The notes beneath the pieces were generated by a model, which had not been told where the DNA came from, ran no database searches, and saw nothing but the letters and a program-made list of their open reading frames with translations. The translations under genes and the position numbers were made by a program. A stretch of 64,000 nucleotides of DNA, taken from contig JALQBC010000050.1 of assembly GCA_023375675.1 (NCBI GenBank), positions 175,628 through 239,627 of the forward strand. The letters are read 5' to 3'. This DNA comes from Cytospora piceicola. Taxonomy: Eukaryota > Ascomycota > Sordariomycetes > Diaporthales > Cytosporaceae. Below, piece by piece: positions 24,170 to 33,874 of this stretch (within the stretch, counting starts at the first letter, position 1; the number at the start of each line of letters is the position of its first letter).

Positions 24170-25400
24170 GTAAACCTATAAAAAGGGTTACTAAACAGAA
24201 ATACAAGGCTAAGCTAAACCTAGAAACTAAAGGTATTATCTAAACTCCCTTTAAAAACTAAAAGTTTTAGTTCCGGATCTACTAACTCCTCGACCTTAAT
24301 AATTTTTAAACCGAAGATATAGCAGCGTATAACTTTAATACCGCGACTAGTCTTAAAGCTAGTTAAATAAAAAGCTATAGCTGTAAGCTTATCTTTACCG
24401 ATACTTATAACTAGTAAAACTAAACTTTAAATAAATTAATAGTAAGTTACTTCTCTAATAACTATATAAATAAATATAAACTAACTTTATTACTAAGCTA
24501 CCGCTAAATAATTAAAAAAGGATAATATCGGTATTAATATCTATAAAAACTAAACTAGCTTACAGATATAAATTAAGCTTTTATTTAATCTTAGCTAGTT
24601 TATAACTATCTTCGTTAGTTATAAAGGTTTAAATATTATTAGTAGTAGTAAAGATATTAAAGACTAATATCGGAGTAAATAATATTACTTAACTATAAAA
24701 AGTTTTCTGTTTAACGAATATCTTTAATAGTCTTATAAACGGATCTAATATCCTTTATATATCTTTATACAGACTAAACTAATCTACCTATAACTTAACG
24801 TACCGATAGTTACTTATATAGCCGTATAATATTTATTAACTAGTTTAAAAAGATTACCTTTATTCCGGATTACTAAAAGTATAAGTTCGATCCTTTAAAT
24901 ATTAAAGCTATAGCTAAGGTAATAAATATATAGCTAAAGAAAGTCTTAAATCTTCCCTTTAAAAATCTTAAAAACAACCTTTTCTTTTATAAGCTAAAAT
25001 TAAACCTAAAACGTCGTTATATATTACTTACCGACAGGTAAGGTATAAGAAATTCGAATAATAAGGCTAAGCCGTCTAATACTTCTATATTTAATTTAAA
25101 GTAAATATACTAATTAAGTAAGACACGAATTACTAACAAAGAAAGATATTATTATCGAGTAAACGATATTTTACCGTTATTATCTATTAGGTTTACTTTA
25201 CGGTTTTATATTTAAAACTCTTATTACTTAATATTACTTAGTTTTAGTATAGCTACCGGTTATATCTTTATAAAAATATAACAGCTACTATATTATTTAT
25301 TTTAAGTAGTATATTATTTTACGATACCTGTATAGCTTAAATAATTAAGCTTATATACTCTAATATAAAGCTAATAGAATTATTTAATAAATCTAAGACT
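24170..25400 (+). pseudogene. fossil reading frame B inside the 12 kb element
   Basis: A plus-strand frame of about 400 codons without TGA. Its stops are all TAA or TAG at Gln/Trp-like positions. Examples of the surviving text are EDIAAYNFNTATSLKAS near 24,310, IIFINWFKKITFIPDY near 24,830 and LNLKRRYILLTDRQGIRNS near 25,010. Basic and aromatic-rich. The family is not recognised; a transposase or polymerase-like protein is possible but unproven. Confidence 0.35.
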
Positions 25401-26224
25401 TAATAAAATTAAAATTAAATTTTTATATATTTGTTAGTCTGCCTTATAATTACCTAAGTATAAGATCCGATATTCGGATCCTATATAATACTAATATTAA
25501 TCCGGTAAATATTACCCCTCTTTAATATAACGACTTATATAACGACGATAAATAAAAATTTCCTATTAATTTAAAAGTATTAAAGAAACTACTAGAATTT
25601 TTTATAGCTAGCTAAGTAAAAGATATATAATAGCTTATATTATATTAAGTTACTCGTTCTTTATATACTCGGTTTTTATACTCCTTCCCTTAGTATCGTT
25701 AATATCGATATCCTCGCGGCTAATATTTTTATAATATATTAATACCTTTTAAAAGTATTGTAAGCTCTTTAAAACATCGGCCTACCTTTTTATATAATGT
25801 TTTTAAAAGCTTAGTTTTCGTATTATAACGTTAGCTAATACTTCTTAGCTAGTCTTCTTTCTTTTCTTATAACTTTTAAAGTATTATAAAGTTTATAATA
25901 ATCTTTTAATATTAAAACGTTAAAAACTTAAAAATATTTATATTAAAAGGTAAACCTTACTTAAATATTATAAAAGTAAAGCTTTCTTAATATTTCTTAT
26001 CGGTCGGCTAAACTTTTTATACTAGTATCCGATATTTATTAAAAGGCTGTCTCTTTTCTTTTTTCCCGATCTAATTAAGTATACCTTTTTTTACTACTAT
26101 TACTACTTTTCTAACTTTATACCCTTTTCTTCTTTAAACTTTTCTAATACTTTATACCTTTTAACTTTTTAGGTACCGTTTATTAAACTTTTCTTAACTA
26201 CACTACTTAACGAAAATTTTAATT

Positions 26225-27898
26225 ATACCTCCGAAAAAGAAAAAGACTACTAGCGATAATAACGCCGTTAGTAACGATAGTAAAATAAGTAGACTATCGG
26301 CTTATAACTTTTATAAGAATAGTTATTAGTAAAACTTCCGTACCTTTATATATAGCTACTTAAATAAATACTATAAGGTTAAAGATACTTTTTCGGTAAC
26401 GGATAAGAAAGCGGTATTAAAGAAGTATACTTTTCGTTTTACCGACTTTTTAAAAACTTTAGCTTCTTTCGAAAATAAGAAAATTAGTAATCTTAAAAAC
26501 ACTAAAACTACGAAAGGCTAAAAGGCTTTTAAAAAAGACTTTCTTATAGTAGCGGATATAATAAAGAAAATAGCTATAAATATAATCTTTTAAGATTTTA
26601 AAGGTAATACTTTCTAAGTCGACTCCGGTTATATAGGTACTATAGTTCGTAACCTTATAATATTAGTTCTCCCTGCCTTTAATACTTAAGTCTATATTAA
26701 GACTAAGGCTTCGGCACTTATTACTTTAAACGATAAGAAATCGAATAAACATAAGTTTATAACGATAATAACTAATATCGAGCTTATTACGAAAAATAAA
26801 AAGGCGAAGTAAAAAACTACTATTAAAAAGAAATAAGCTAATACCGATAAAAAGAAATCTAATATAAAAGAGAAAAATCGAACGTATAAGCTAGAGAACT
26901 ATAAAGAGTTCGATTTAAAGCGCTATAAGAGTAAAGTTAAAATAGAGTTTATAAATTCAGACAGGTTTAGCTTAATTATAAACGATACTCGGCTATTATA
27001 GTCGTAGTTAAATAAGAATATAATAAATATCGTTATTAACGATTTTATAGTTCGATTCGAAAATAATATATAAGAATTTTACTTCGAACTCCCCGACGAT
27101 CTTAAGGTAAATAAGTATTCGGAACTTATTAATAAGTATACTGCTTTCCGCAATAGGTTCCGGCGAGCAATTTAAAATAGTTTAAAAGATAAATACGCGA
27201 ATAGACTTAAAGAGATAAAAGTAGCTTTAGATCGGGTACTTCTCGGAAAAGTTAAGAGAATTATAAATCTAGTAAAATAGGTTATTTAGTTTAAAGAAAA
27301 CAAAAACGATATTACCGCTAACCTTACGTAAAAGAGAATATTAAACTCGCAGCTAGAATATATAGAACGCTATATTATCTTATACTTTTAGCGAGCGAAT
27401 AGTAACTAAACACCCGGTTCGAAGCTAAATAAAGATATTAAAACTTTAACTTAGTAGAAAAAGGATAAAACCGAAATATTCGTATACTTTTATACTTTCG
27501 TTTTACCTTTATTCGTTAAAGTATTTTCTAAAAATAATAAAAAGCTATTTTAAAAGATTAAAAACGTATTTAACTAGCTTACTATTAAGTATAACACTAT
27601 TAAAGACAGCTTAAACGACTTAACTAATATTTTAAACAATAGTAAAGAGGAGCAGAACACTACAGTAGCAGATATTATAAAGAAGCTAGATATTATAGAA
27701 AAGCCTGTTACCGAGACGTTAAACGTTACGGAAAAGCCTATCACCGAGAAGCTAAACATTATAGAGAAGCTAGATATTATAAAGACGCTAAACACAGAAA
27801 AGCCCGTTACTAAAACGCCTATTACCGAAAAGCCTGTTATCGAAAAGCTTAACGTTACTAAGACGCCTAATATTATAAAAGAACTAGAAATTATTTAA
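26225..27898 (+). pseudogene. fossil reading frame C with degenerate EKP/EKL repeats
   Basis: A frame of about 557 codons begins at an ATA that was plausibly ATG, followed by PPKKKKTTSDNN, a basic nuclear-signal-like start. Interruptions are TAA and TAG only in the parts I read. The middle reads RLSAYNFYKN and, near 26,900, KEFDLKRYKSK-like text. The last 78 codons, about 27,662-27,895, have no stop at all and consist of degenerate short repeats built on EKP(V/I)TE, EKLNIIEKLDII and KTP. Freedom from RIP stops there fits a repeat without CAG, CAA or TGG codons. Function unknown. Confidence 0.4.
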
Positions 27899-29120
27899 AA
27901 CCTTAAAACTAAGCTTTAATTATTACTTTACTTTTTATAGTAGGTTTAAGCGGTATAGTTATATTTTAAGCTTATTTTATAATTTTAAAGTAAGATATTA
28001 AGCGCGTTATTATTATAATAAATCTTTAGCTTTTATTAGTTAAGATATATACGGTGTTTTTATAGTTATTATAAAGCGGAGTAATATACTTACTTTAAGC
28101 ATTATAACTTTTTATAGTTAGTAAACTAATATAAATACTATTTAAGCGTTACTTTATACTTAAAGACTATATTACACACCTAAACACTTAGTAACCTATC
28201 GTAATCTAACTGTAAAATTTAATAACGGACTACCTATATAAAGTATAAACGGCTAAGCTAGTAATATAAAATAAATTCTAAATATAACTATACTACTACC
28301 TTCGGCTTAAGAAACTACTAGATTAAAGGTTATCGTTTTATAAGGCTAAAAAAGCTAACTATAAAAAAAAAAGGCAATAATCTCTAAGTACTTATTTAGT
28401 AATAGTCGGGTATTATAATAAAAGCTTTTAATAGTTTATAGTATTAGTAGTTAAACTATAAAATCCTACTAACAGTTTACCGGCGTCTATACTATCTACT
28501 CGTTTAAATATACTAGTTTAAGTCCGAATCTTAACTAAATATAACTTTATTCTCTTTCTTTAACTATAAGTACCTTTATATCTACCGCCTCTTTTAAAAA
28601 AGACTAATAGATAAAAAGTTCTCGCCTATATATATAAATACTATATATATCCCTTAGCTATTTTTATATTCCGACCCTATCTACTTACTTTATAACTATC
28701 GCTTTACCGATATAAGTTACTTTTATTACTACTTAAATTACTTTATAAAAATTTTATATTAAAAGTTACGTTTTTTATTAAAATTATATCGCTAATTGTC
28801 GGTTTTTAAATTAAAGTATTATTAAAGACTAAAGATACTAATATACAGGTAAGAAACTATTTTAGTTTAAATTAGTTAGCTAGAGAGACGGTATTAGTCC
28901 GAGTTATATTCGGAATTATAATATTAATATAGTCTGTATATAGTAAGCATACTATAGCCCACCTTTTAGCTTAAAACACTATATATATTCTATATAGTTA
29001 TCTAAGGGCTTATATATTTAATAGATAAATCTTTAGAATAACGGTTTTATTACTCTAATACGGCACCGACACCGTTTCCCGGCCTATAAGTTATTTTACA
29101 GCTAAAGCACGGTACCTTAG

Positions 29121-29150
29121 GCGTTTTCAAAATAATCAGCGCCGCGGTAT
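29121..29150 (-). repeat. right terminal inverted repeat
   Basis: Reverse complement begins ATACCGCGGCG and ends TTATTTTGAAAACGC, matching the left arm at 17045-17074 with 3 mismatches. Normal base composition resumes immediately to the right. Confidence 0.85.
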
Positions 29151-30342
29151 AGTAGGTAGTTGGGAGTATGGTGGGAGTTACCTCGATGCTAAAATCTAGT
29201 CCGAAGTGCCAGCACTTGGGTGTGGACATCTGGAGCTTACTGTTCGCCCCCTATGAAGGACATGGAACATTATATCTAGTTAGATGCGCTTTCAAACTGG
29301 ATATGTCATCTCGTAAGTGACTGGGGATAAGAATATGGTTATTTGTATACCCACGGTGTACATACGCACTCACCCATGACAGTTGCCTCTAGGGGCAGGG
29401 CTTCAGTCTCACTGACTACCTAGGTACCTAGATACTACAGAGACTGACAACATGAAGTACTATATCCTGTATTCAATGTCACCCGCATCAGAATTCCTGA
29501 AAACGTGCTCTGTTTAACCGGGTACATGTAGGCCTTCAAATCACATGGAAACATGACGTTAATCTTGGAATCATTGAATCTCATTGATAGATACCTAGGT
29601 AGTCATGATACAGCACTTTCTTGGCCGCTTGTGGAAATGTTCGTCATGAAGATGTGAGCCTTCAGATCTCACATTTTTCTTCAGACAACTGAGACACAGC
29701 TGTAGTCCGATTTAGAGGACCGTTTGATCTGGTACAAGTTGCTGCCTGTTCATGGTACATACCTACCTAGGTAGGTACCTAGGTACCTATATAATGATGG
29801 TGCCGCCGTTTGTATGTCAAGTACCTTGGCAGGTACATTGTCCCTCAAGATGATCTCAGGAGGCAAGCGCGTTCCTTCCAAACGCGATCCTTTCTGCTGT
29901 ACACTTACTTGCCCCTTTGTTTACCTACTTAGGTACTTACCGACATAGGTACCTAGGTACCCTAGGGTACCTACCCAGGTAGTAAGCTGTCGTGTCTGCC
30001 TGATTTCTGAGAGTGAGACAAACAAGCTCACCTTTTGTTTCCTTCAGCCATCAATTGACTTGCCTCAGCCCCGTCACTGGCAACACTTTGACCCTCCGAC
30101 CTATTTGACCTGGTTCTATCTTTAAGCCACTCTTGTCCAACAGAAAAAAGACATCAAGCATCAAGCATCAGACACCAGTCACTCAAGACGTCAATCAATG
30201 TCCCAACAGGCAACTTCGTTCCGTCTCGTCTCGTCTCGTCACGTCAAGCCAGCAGTTCCCACCCAACACCACACCCAAAACAACAACACATACGCACGTC
30301 AACAACCTCCATTCGCATTCCAGTCAATTCTTCAAGCTCAAA
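29151..30342. other. intergenic with dense TACCTAGGTA palindromes
   Basis: No coding feature. Runs of overlapping TACCTAGGTA/GGTACCTA units lie near 29,420, 29,590, 29,760-29,790 and 29,925-29,985. The right part carries the promoter of the MYND-finger gene; repeats such as TCTCGTCTCGTC lie near 30,220. Confidence 0.55.
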
Positions 30343-31421
30343 ATGGTATGTTCTATTGTCTCGCCCACCACCAATGGTCTCTGAGCATGGCATGCCTCGC
30401 CTTCGCTACGGACTAACCAAAGCGCAGGGTCGCTGGGTTCTCGGAATCTTTAAGAGTGATAATGATCTTGACTGCATCAGTGATGTCTTGAACTCAGACG
30501 ATATCAAGCCTTTGAAGCACGAGGTCCTTCGCCTGAGAGCCAAGCTCTGGGAGCAAAACCAACAGGAACAGCAAGCTAAGCAAGCAAATGGTGCGTTTGA
30601 TACTGACTTATTCAAGCTCGTTGAACCCGACTGCTCTATTGCCTTACATAGATACGAGCGGTGAAGGCGTCGGTGCCGACCAGAACTCCAAGAGGCCCAC
30701 CAAGAAAGAGCTCGAGGAGTTATGGGACTGGGACGTCGGCCTCTACGGCCCACGCTTCCCACACCTGATTCGGGACTTGCTCAACTCCGGCCTCCTCTCC
30801 GAAATTATCCAGCGTTACAGCCCCAGCAAGAGAGCCCGCTGGACAGAGAGTGAGCTGTACTTGGTCCTCATCGCCTACTGCGCCATGCAGCTGGGTTGTA
30901 TTCTGCCATGCGGCTTCGTGACCAAACTGAAGACCAACTACCGCCGTGTCGGCCTCATGGACGAGGGAGAGAGACAAATGCGTCAAGCATGTGATGAATA
31001 CGTCGACGGAAAACCATATGAGTTCGCCAGTGTGGGCTTGATTGAGACCATGATGATGAGTTCCGAGGGCATCAACGATCGTCCCAAGCCCCAGGCCCCA
31101 GGCTTACAGCCGATAAATTCCGGGGAGCCCACCACCGATGAGCCTGCGCCCAAGCGACCAAAGACTGAGTCGGAAGCTGTCCATCCTCCCATCGTGGAAT
31201 TCGAGTTTTGGTTTCCCCCGGACAAATGCGCCAACTGTGGAGCGGCCGAAGGATATTGTGAACCTCAGTTGAAGCGCTGCAAGGGATGCAAGGACACCCT
31301 GTACTGTTTTGAGGGATGCCAGAACTGGCACTGGTTCCGTCACCGTCGCCACTGCCAAGAAGTCCAGGAGCAGAACAAGCAATCTGAGGCGGGGACGTCC
31401 GGCCAGAAAGAAGCTGTCTAG
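30343..31421 (+). CDS. MYND-type zinc-finger protein
   Basis: Proposed exons 30343-30345 (the ATG alone), 30428-30590 and 30652-31421, 311 residues. The first intron has a textbook GTATGT donor directly after ATG, a CTAAC branch point and GCGCAG, joining to GRWVLGIFKSDNDLD. The second is GTGCGT...ACATAG. The C-terminal MYND finger shows the Cys/His ligands: CANCGAAEGYC, RCKGCKD, YCFEGC and HRRHC. MYND fingers bind proline-rich partners. The N-terminal and central part (about 225 residues) is helical-looking and not recognised. If the first intron is retained, an alternative ATG at 30374 would give a longer N-terminus (MVSEHGMPRLRYG). Convergent with the GH76 gene. Confidence 0.8.
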
Positions 31422-32315
31422 AATCAGGACGGAAAGCACGACCTCGAGGTCGAGGTCGTGTACTTTACTGGGAAACCTAAGCTATTTCGCCTATAGCTAG
31501 GCTATGCTGCTTCGGTTTTAAACCATCGCCTCGTCGTACAGGTTTATCGAGGATGACAACGAAGGCGGAACAAATTTATTATGCTTAGAGGACCCTTGTG
31601 CACTGATGGCTGGTTACTTACATATGTACATGTACTAAAAATTTGCGAAAAGGTGGGCTAGGTTCTAGCCAGGAACTAGGTGAGTGGCATTTCGTCTCAC
31701 TGGTAATACAATCAATTGCTTAATACTAGGAAGAATTCTTCTGATAAGCCTCATTATCGACCAGTGGCTTAGTCCCGGCATCTGATGGACCAGCGCGCAC
31801 GCATTTGGTGAGCAGCATTTTGACCCTTCTAAGATCGGGACGGGGACGATGGCATTCTCAGGACAGTATTGTCTGATATGTATTGTAGTACGACCGAGGA
31901 CTTGTCAAGTGTCTCTGCGCGCGGAGAAGTGGCTGTAAGAAGGGACGTGACAAGGCAACTGAGCACATCGAGTACATAAGGGGGGAGGCACTTGCGGAGG
32001 GCACGAGAGAACAAAATCATTAGTAACCAATACTGCATTTTGCACCAGGAATCTAGTTCAACAACCGTGAGTGATGATCTTCATTGCGAAAAAGGTCATC
32101 AGAACTGAACGCAGGAGCGGGTGCTCTCCATGCCAACCGAGCCCCATCTACCTATAGCCCTGAACGCCAGACACCAAGTCTCCCAGTACAAAATAATAGT
32201 CATCAAGGTAAAGGGCCATGATACCTCTAGGGCATATACATACATTATGAGATAAAAAAGACGAGTAACGTCGACGAAGATATATCGTGCCCCCAGCCTG
32301 CAGAGGGAATAATCC
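31422..32315. other. convergent 3' intergenic region
   Basis: Apart from the inverted repeat at 31437 I see no gene or repeat. Short frames lack motifs. Confidence 0.4.
31437..31460. repeat. 24-base inverted repeat just after the MYND stop codon
   Basis: Arms CACGACCTCGA and TCGAGGTCGTG pair perfectly over 11 bases around a 2-base centre. It starts 16 bases past the stop codon, so it would form a strong hairpin in the 3' untranslated RNA, or act as a dyad binding site. Confidence 0.75.
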
Positions 32316-33874
32316 TTACTCATCCAAAATCATCCACGTACAACCACCAATCATGCCCGCCAGGACCACAGCCGTCAAAATCCCGGCGCCTGCACGATCG
32401 CCCGTCGTGATGGTCGTAGTGCCATCGACACTGCTGTCCGTCTTGTCGCTACCGCCAGCAGAGTCACCAGTGGACGTGCCTCCACTGTTCGCGCTATACG
32501 GCACCGGACCGGACAGCGTGAAGAGAACGGCCTGCAACGCGCTCATCTGTTGTCCGACACCACTTGTCCCATCGTAAGTGTTGGTCGTCCACTTGAATCC
32601 ACAGGCCATTCCGTTGAGCACGAAACCCTCGCTCCCACTCGCCGTGCCCGTGCAGCATTTGGCAGCGGCCTTGCCGGTGGCCAGAAGCAAGGGGTAGATG
32701 GTATTGTAGGTCGAAGGCATCATCTGGTACGTCTTGGCCATCCACTTGAGCGCGTAGCCCTTAAAAGAGAAATCATCGGTCGTGCACGTGTCTTGTGGTT
32801 CGCAAGGTGGCTCCTGGATGACGCTGTCGTTGAAGAAGTATGTCGCAGTCCGATCCACCAAGCCTTTTGTCCGGGTACCCCAGAGGTCACTTCCGTTGGT
32901 GTAGTTGTACATTACTGCCGCGCCGTGCATGAAAATCCCTGCGTTATATGTCCACTGCGCCTTATCGATCTCGGTGCAGTTTGCCGGACTAGCAGAAGAA
33001 GCCCCGTCGTAGACGTTGTAGTTTTCGTCGATGAAGCCGACGCCTTCCATCCAGTCGTATATTTCGGTAGCCCACTCGGCGTAGGATTCGTTGCCTGTGT
33101 ATCTGGCGAGCCGTGCTGCGATGTTGAAGAAACAGCCGTTCGAGATGGAGTTCTTGTAGGTGTATCCGTTGTTGAACGTGAAGATTTGCCACCGGAGACC
33201 ACCACCACAGGATGTGTTGGACGCCTGCCACCGCCAGACGTACTCGTTGAAAACAGCCTGCGCGACCGCTAGCCATTGCGGGCCACCCGCGGCTGTGGTA
33301 TTTGGATTCTTGAAGTTGGTCTCTGCCGCTGTCATTGCCGAAAGCGCCCAGAAGCCTTGGTCATCGTTACCCTCGGTGAGGGTCTGGTTGGTCGGCATGA
33401 AATCAATGTCGTCGCCCACCTGGTGCTGAAGGGCCTGGTATGTTTCGTTGACGTAGGTCTCGTCGCCCGTGTAGGCCCAGTAGTCGACTAGCGTTCCGAA
33501 CAAGGCGCCTGCTTCCCACCAGTAGTATGGATCAGGCAAGTTTCCTGGTACATCACCGGTGTGGTTACCCGTGTACCACCCTAGTAATCCATAGGTAATC
33601 GTTGCTGCGCCGGCTTTTATCGAGTCTACGTTTGCTATGTCAGAATCAAGAACGCACCAGGTCACATGCCCACATGAGCTGTCTGGGTAGTCCCGGGGAT
33701 GAATAGAAAGCACACCCAGCCCCCCAAGAAACAAAAGAATGGAGCGACGGGCTGTATTGAATGGGGTTGTCTCGCGACTTATTACGAACCAGTTGATGAC
33801 CAGTCAACATCGACAGCCAGAGCCGTGGGCGCCAATGCGCCGACCACGCAGAGTGGCCATATCGAATACCGCAT
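32316..33874 (-). CDS. GH76 alpha-1,6-mannanase, Dfg5/Dcw1 family, GPI-anchored
   Basis: Exons 33874-33790 and 33634-32316, 467 residues. Exon 1 encodes a signal peptide (MRYSIWPLCVVGALAPTALA). The intron begins GTTCGT, a less common donor, and ends CATAG; it joins WSST to ANVDSIKAGAATITYGLL. Family signatures follow: GNLPDPYYWWEAGALFG and the catalytic Asp pair in NDDQGFWALSAM. The C-terminus has a Gly/Ser/Thr linker, then a hydrophobic tail (AGILTAVVLAGMIGGCTWM) as for GPI attachment. Dfg5/Dcw1 proteins process the GPI-core mannan to attach glycoproteins to cell-wall glucan, acting at the cell surface. Many NxT/S sites fit a secreted glycoprotein. Confidence 0.92.

Larger units (their letters stand above)
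17045..29150. mobile_element. 12.1 kb RIP-inactivated element with terminal inverted repeats
   Basis: Both edges carry the same outward-facing sequence. The left arm is 17045-17074 and the right arm is the reverse complement of 29121-29150; 27 of 30 positions match, with ATACCGCGGCG identical, then 3 mismatches in 4, then TTATTTTGAAAACGC identical. A second subterminal match (TATAGGC followed by AAACGGTTTCGG on the left, AAACGGTGTCGG on the right) lies further in. If the element begins CCGCGGCG it is flanked by TA on both sides (17046-17047, 29148-29149), a possible 2-base target duplication. The interior is extremely AT-rich, nearly free of CA and TG but retaining CpG, the mark of intense RIP. 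No intact gene survives. Fossil frames are listed separately. The class is unknown; a nested set of elements is possible. Confidence 0.8.

Noticed and set aside
27574..27795. Minus-strand 73-codon hydrophobic frame (Phe/Ser/Val/Ile repeats)
   Set aside because: It is the complement of the stop-free EKP/EKL repeat on the plus strand; the plus frame fits the rest of a longer fossil frame.
17045..29150. Starship giant element or Helitron
   Set aside because: At 12.1 kb it is short for a Starship and I could not recognise a DUF3435 recombinase in fossil frame A; Helitrons do not have such terminal inverted repeats. Not excluded without a profile search.
32550..33272. Plus-strand 240-codon frame
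   Set aside because: Exact shadow of the GH76 mannanase coding sequence, whose motifs are on the minus strand.
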